DNA of 9,136 nucleotides from Clostridiales bacterium (GTDB lineage: Bacteria; Bacillota; Clostridia; Oscillospirales; Acutalibacteraceae): positions 1 to 9,136 of the forward strand of contig JAAVYX010000216.1 of NCBI GenBank assembly GCA_022791355.1. The letters are read 5' to 3'. Numbering within the stretch: position 1 is the first letter of the stretch; the number at the start of each line of letters is the position of its first letter. This document shows, one piece after another, positions 6,067 to 9,136 of this stretch. A program made the position numbers and the translations under genes. Under the pieces are notes generated by a model. That model saw nothing but the letters and a program-made list of their open reading frames with translations, made no database searches and was not told the origin of the DNA.

Positions 6067-6987
6067 TTGAAAATCGCAGTTTTGTTTTCCGGCCAGGGGG
6101 CGCAGAAGCCCGGTATGGGTCTGTCCCTGTATGAAAACAGCGCCGCCGCCAAGGCGGTTTTGGACCGTGCGCCCGAGACGGTGCGCCGGGCCTGCTTTCA
6201 GGGAACCGAGGAGGAGCTGGCCCGCACCGAGGTGACCCAGCCCTGTATATACGCCGTGAGCATGGCGGGCTACGCCGCCCTCACCGAGGCCATCGGAGAG
6301 GACGCGGTGGCTATGACCGCCGGATTCAGTCTGGGCGAATACGCCGCTCTCACCGCCGCCGGCGTTTTTGACTTTGACGCCGGTATGGACCTGATTACAA
6401 AACGGGGCCGGTGGATGGGCCAGGCCGCCCGCCCCGGCGACGGGATGGTCGCCGCCATCGGCAAGCTGGATAAGGTCATGGCCTGCGTGGAGGCGGCCAA
6501 GGCCGCCGGTCTGCTTCTTCCGGTCAATTACAACTGCCCCGGGCAGACGGTGGTGGCCGGCGAACAGGCCGCTCTGGAGGCTTTTCTGGCGGCCGCCGCG
6601 GAAAACGGCCTGCGGGCGGTGCCGCTGAAGGTGTCCGGCGCTTTCCATACGCCCCTTATGGAGCCGGCGGCGGAAAAAATCGGACGGGCCCTTTCAGAAA
6701 TATCCCTTGGGCCGCCAAGAATCCCGCTGTACGCTAACGTTACCGGCGAGCCGGCCGCGCCGGACGCCCTGCCAGATCTGATCCGGCGGCAGACCATGAG
6801 TCCGGTTCAGTGGGAAACCGCGATACGCAATATGCTGGCCGCCGGCGCCGACCTTTTCATCGAGGTCGGGGTGGGAACCACTCTATGCGGTTTTATGCGG
6901 CGGATTGATAAAAACATAAAAACCCTCCATGTGGAGGATGCGGAAAGTCTGAACAATACGATTGCGGAGGTACAAAATGGACGTTAA
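6067..6987 (+). CDS. fabD: Malonyl-CoA:ACP transacylase (FabD)
   Basis: FabD moves malonyl groups from CoA to acyl carrier protein, supplying the extender for FabH and FabF. With the start at TTG 6067 the protein has 306 residues, the normal size, and begins MKIAVLFSGQGAQ like its relatives. Visible features are the GQGAQ oxyanion loop, the nucleophile Ser88 in GFSLGEYAAL, Arg113 in the RGRWM segment that binds the malonyl carboxylate, and His194 in SGAFHTPLM. The residue before the serine is Phe instead of the common His, and the C-terminal motif is VGVGTT where VGPGK is common; the catalytic residues are intact. I prefer TTG 6067 because AGGGAGG (6051-6057) ends directly against ATG 6058, leaving no spacer, while it lies 9 nt from TTG. 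The end overlaps fabG by 11 bp, implying coupled translation. Confidence 0.93.
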   Translation: MKIAVLFSGQGAQKPGMGLSLYENSAAAKAVLDRAPETVRRACFQGTEEELARTEVTQPCIYAVSMAGYAALTEAIGEDAVAMTAGFSLGEYAALTAAGVFDFDAGMDLITKRGRWMGQAARPGDGMVAAIGKLDKVMACVEAAKAAGLLLPVNYNCPGQTVVAGEQAALEAFLAAAAENGLRAVPLKVSGAFHTPLMEPAAEKIGRALSEISLGPPRIPLYANVTGEPAAPDALPDLIRRQTMSPVQWETAIRNMLAAGADLFIEVGVGTTLCGFMRRIDKNIKTLHVEDAESLNNTIAEVQNGR

Positions 6988-7726
6988 ACTGTTGCAGGGA
7001 AAATGCGCCGTCGTCACCGGCGGCAAGCAGGGCATCGGTCGGGAAATCGCCCGTACCTATGCGGAGAACGGGGCCGATGTGGCTGTCATCGATATCAATT
7101 TGGACGGCGCGGCCGAGCTGGAGCAGGAGCTTTCCGGTTTGGGCGTAAAGGCCAAGTGCTACGCCTGCGACGTGTCCGATTTTGGAGGCGTGGCCGACAT
7201 AGTCAAGCAGATTATCGAGGATTTCGGGCAGATTCATCTGCTGGTCAACAACGCCGGCATCACCAAGGACGGTTTGCTGGTGCGTATGAGCGAGGCCGAC
7301 TTTGATAAGGTTATCGCCGTCAACTTGAAGGGGGCCTTTAACTTTACCCGTCATGTAGGCGCGCATATGTTCCGTAAAAAATTCGGCCGGATCGTCAGCA
7401 TATCGTCGGTGGTGGGCATCGGCGGTAATGTGGGCCAGGCCAACTACGCCGCCTCCAAGGCCGGGGTTATCGGACTGACCAAAACGGCGGCGAAAGAGCT
7501 GGGCGCCAGAGGGGTTACAGTCAACGCCATCGCCCCCGGCTTTGTGCAGACCAAAATGACCGAGGTGCTGCCCGAGGACGTGAAGACCAAAATGGCTTCC
7601 GCCATCACCCTGGGCCGCTTGGGAGAGCCCCGGGATATCGCCAATTTGGCACTGTTCTTGGCCAGCGATCTTTCGTCCTACATCACCGGCCAGGTCATTC
7701 CGGTAGACGGCGGCATGACCTTTTAG
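6977..7726 (+). CDS. fabG: 3-oxoacyl-ACP reductase (FabG)
   Basis: FabG reduces 3-oxoacyl-ACP to 3-hydroxyacyl-ACP with NADPH. The 249-residue protein is a classical short-chain dehydrogenase: cofactor loop TGGKQGIG (14-21), acidic D39 after the second strand, NNAG (91-94), Asn116, and the catalytic Ser144, Tyr157 and Lys161 spaced as in E. coli FabG. It ends PVDGGMTF, as FabG proteins typically do. The ATG at 6977 has GGAGG (6966-6970) 6 nt upstream, inside the end of fabD. Lys17 in the cofactor loop, where Arg or Ser is frequent, is compatible with NADPH. Operon position right after fabD confirms FabG rather than another family member. A 316-bp non-coding gap separates it from fabF. Confidence 0.96.
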   Translation: MDVKLLQGKCAVVTGGKQGIGREIARTYAENGADVAVIDINLDGAAELEQELSGLGVKAKCYACDVSDFGGVADIVKQIIEDFGQIHLLVNNAGITKDGLLVRMSEADFDKVIAVNLKGAFNFTRHVGAHMFRKKFGRIVSISSVVGIGGNVGQANYAASKAGVIGLTKTAAKELGARGVTVNAIAPGFVQTKMTEVLPEDVKTKMASAITLGRLGEPRDIANLALFLASDLSSYITGQVIPVDGGMTF

Positions 7727-7744
7727 CGGATTTGTTTTTCATTG

Positions 7745-8020
7745 GGGCGTCGAACTCTTCATAAAAATTCGCAGACCGTATGGATTTTCGCTTGAGCCTT
7801 TGGTTGAAGATGGATCTCAGACACTCTGTGGTTTCGGCGCTGCGGCCTCTGCGCCGCTTCCCGCAAGGAACGTTAGAGGAAGGGGCTGGACCTTTGACCA
7901 ATCGGGACGCTGGTGAGGAGCGCATAGAATCCCTCGCAAAACCTACGCAGAGCGTATAAATTTTTGCACAAAGCGTATGCCTACGACTGAGCGAAGCGAC
8001 GCTGTGCACGCCGTCATTTG
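7745..8020. repeat. Non-coding element between fabG and fabF, probable dispersed intergenic repeat
   Basis: The 316 bp between fabG and fabF hold no supported gene on either strand. Its base composition and texture differ from the flanking genes: a GC hairpin (7835-7840 CGGCGC with 7851-7856 GCGCCG), an AT-rich patch TATAAATTTTTG (7955-7966), and the 7-mer AGCGTAT repeated at 7951-7957 and 7973-7979. The open frame on the minus strand across it continues deep into antisense fabF and is not credible as a gene. The DSL phosphopantetheine motif of acyl carrier protein is absent, so this is not acpP or a readable remnant. The texture resembles multicopy intergenic elements of Oscillospiraceae genomes; that is inference from pattern, and element borders are approximate. 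Confidence 0.45.
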
Positions 8021-8042
8021 ATAAAGATGGAGTTGATTGAAA

Positions 8043-9136
8043 TTGCAGGATAAAAAGCGGGTTGTGGTCACCGGTATGGGCGCGGTTACGCCGATCGGTC
8101 ACAATGTGGAGGAATTTTGGCAGGGGATTAAGGAAGGCCGGTGCGGCATCGGTCCTATCACCCATTTTGACACAACGGATTTCAAGGTGCATGTGGCGGC
8201 CGAGGTCAAGGATTTCGACCCCTCCGCCTGTATCGATAAGCGTGAGCAACGCCGGATGGACCGTTTCTGCCAGTTTGGTATGGCGGCGGCCACCGAGGCC
8301 TATGAGGACAGCGGCCTTTCTTCTGATACCATCGGGGAGAATGAGCTGGCCGTTATAACCGGATCGGGTATCGGCGGCCTGCAAACCATCGAGGAGGAAG
8401 AGGGCAAGCTGCTGGACCGGGGCCCCTCCCGCGTATCGGCTCTGATGATTCCCATGATCATCAGCAACATCTTAAGCGGCAATATCGCCATCAAGTATAA
8501 GGCCAAGGGCGAGTGCCATTGTATCGTTACGGCCTGCGCCAGCGGCACCCATGCCATCGGCGAGGGCTACCGGCTGATCCAGGACGGACGGGTCAAGGCG
8601 GTGATCGCCGGCGCGGCCGAGGCCACCATTACGCCTCTGGCCATCGCGGGCTTCAGCAACATGAAGGCCCTTTCCACCAGGGAGGACCCCGCCAACTGCT
8701 CCACCCCCTTTGATAAGGACCGGGACGGTTTCGTCATGGGCGAGGGCGCGGGTATGCTGATCCTGGAGGAATACGAACACGCCAAGGCCCGGGGCGCCCG
8801 GATTTACGGCGAGATCGTAGGCTTCGGCTCCTCCTGCGACGCTTACCATATCACCCTGCCCGACGAATCGGGGGAGGGCGCGGCCAGCGCCATGCGTATG
8901 GCCCTGTCGGATGCGGGCATCCGCCCTGAGGAAATGTCCTATATCAACGCCCACGGTACCAGCACCCCGCCCAACGACGCTATGGAAACCGCCGCTATCA
9001 AGCAGGTTTTCGGACAGGCGGCCTATCAGATTCCAGTGTCCTCCACTAAAGGACACACCGGCCATATGCTGGGCGCGGCCGGGGCTGCGGAATCGGTGAT
9101 CTGCATCAAGGCCCTGGAGGAGGGCTTCGTACCGCC
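8043..9136 (+). CDS. fabF: Beta-ketoacyl-ACP synthase II (FabF), 3' end cut by the window
   Basis: FabF elongates the chain by condensing acyl-ACP with malonyl-ACP. The frame is open from TTG 8043 to the right edge, giving 364 complete codons of a protein normally about 410 residues long. The N-terminus RVVVTGMGAVTPIG is diagnostic, and the whole active site is present: Cys165 (VTACASGTHAIGEG), His304 (INAHGTSTPPND), Lys336 and His341 (STKGHTGHMLGAAG). The phenylalanine-gate region around GFVMGEGAG is also intact. No ATG is available near the start; I choose TTG 8043, 10 nt after GGAG (8029-8032). TTG 8037 is in frame but only 4 nt from that site, and a stop lies directly upstream of it. FabF rather than FabB is supported by the sequence and the fab cluster. 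Genes such as fabZ and the acc set often follow. Confidence 0.96.
   Translation, partial: MQDKKRVVVTGMGAVTPIGHNVEEFWQGIKEGRCGIGPITHFDTTDFKVHVAAEVKDFDPSACIDKREQRRMDRFCQFGMAAATEAYEDSGLSSDTIGENELAVITGSGIGGLQTIEEEEGKLLDRGPSRVSALMIPMIISNILSGNIAIKYKAKGECHCIVTACASGTHAIGEGYRLIQDGRVKAVIAGAAEATITPLAIAGFSNMKALSTREDPANCSTPFDKDRDGFVMGEGAGMLILEEYEHAKARGARIYGEIVGFGSSCDAYHITLPDESGEGAASAMRMALSDAGIRPEEMSYINAHGTSTPPNDAMETAAIKQVFGQAAYQIPVSSTKGHTGHMLGAAGAAESVICIKALEEGFVP

Noticed and set aside
7727..8042. Degenerate acyl carrier protein gene between fabG and fabF
   Set aside because: The size would fit, but no frame shows the DSL motif or the acidic helical pattern, even allowing for frameshifts.
7695..8384. 229-residue minus-strand frame across the fabG-fabF gap
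   Set aside because: Half of it is antisense to fabF, which has a complete active site on the plus strand; its composition is arginine- and serine-rich in the manner of shadow frames.
8099..9065. Long minus-strand frames within fabF, and similar ones opposite fabD and fabK
   Set aside because: They arise from GC-rich third codon positions of the true genes and have no ribosome binding sites or family signatures.

Overview
The window looks like chromosomal DNA from a moderately GC-rich Firmicute of class Clostridia, most likely an Oscillospiraceae-type gut organism. This rests on the FabK-type enoyl-ACP reductase, the fabH-fabK-fabD-fabG-fabF gene order, AGGAGG-type ribosome binding sites, TTG starts, many short U-tailed terminators and the style of the accessory proteins. 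The taxonomic placement is inference; no rRNA or marker gene was available.

Layout. Positions 1-713 hold the 3' part of clpX, closed by a strong terminator. Positions 815-2069 hold two small accessory genes: a P-loop kinase-like protein and an XRE-type regulator with a membrane-spanning C-terminal half. Positions 2155-2583 encode a small all-helical protein of a widespread Firmicutes family of unknown function. Positions 2623-2951 are non-coding, with a plausible promoter and a hairpin-rich leader ahead of a DUF4352-like lipoprotein (2952-3473). Positions 3474-3838 are non-coding: a run of five adjacent inverted repeats, then a consensus sigma-A promoter (TTGACA, 17 bp, TATAAT) overlapped by a perfect palindrome that I read as an operator for the fatty acid genes.

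From 3839 to the right edge runs a type II fatty acid synthesis cluster: fabH (initiating condensation), fabK (FMN-dependent enoyl reduction), fabD (malonyl transfer to ACP), fabG (ketoacyl reduction) and fabF (elongating condensation, cut by the window end). Together they supply initiation, malonyl loading, condensation and both reductions. The dehydratase (fabZ), acyl carrier protein (acpP) and acetyl-CoA carboxylase genes are not in the window; they may lie beyond fabF. The cluster is interrupted by two long spacers: about 227 bp before fabD and 316 bp before fabF. The second looks like an inserted intergenic repeat rather than a lost acpP.

I do not see a defence system, CRISPR array, transposase or a clearly new multi-gene system. 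The points most worth a second look are the fabH operator, the hairpin cluster upstream of it, the structured leader of the lipoprotein gene, and the non-coding element between fabG and fabF.
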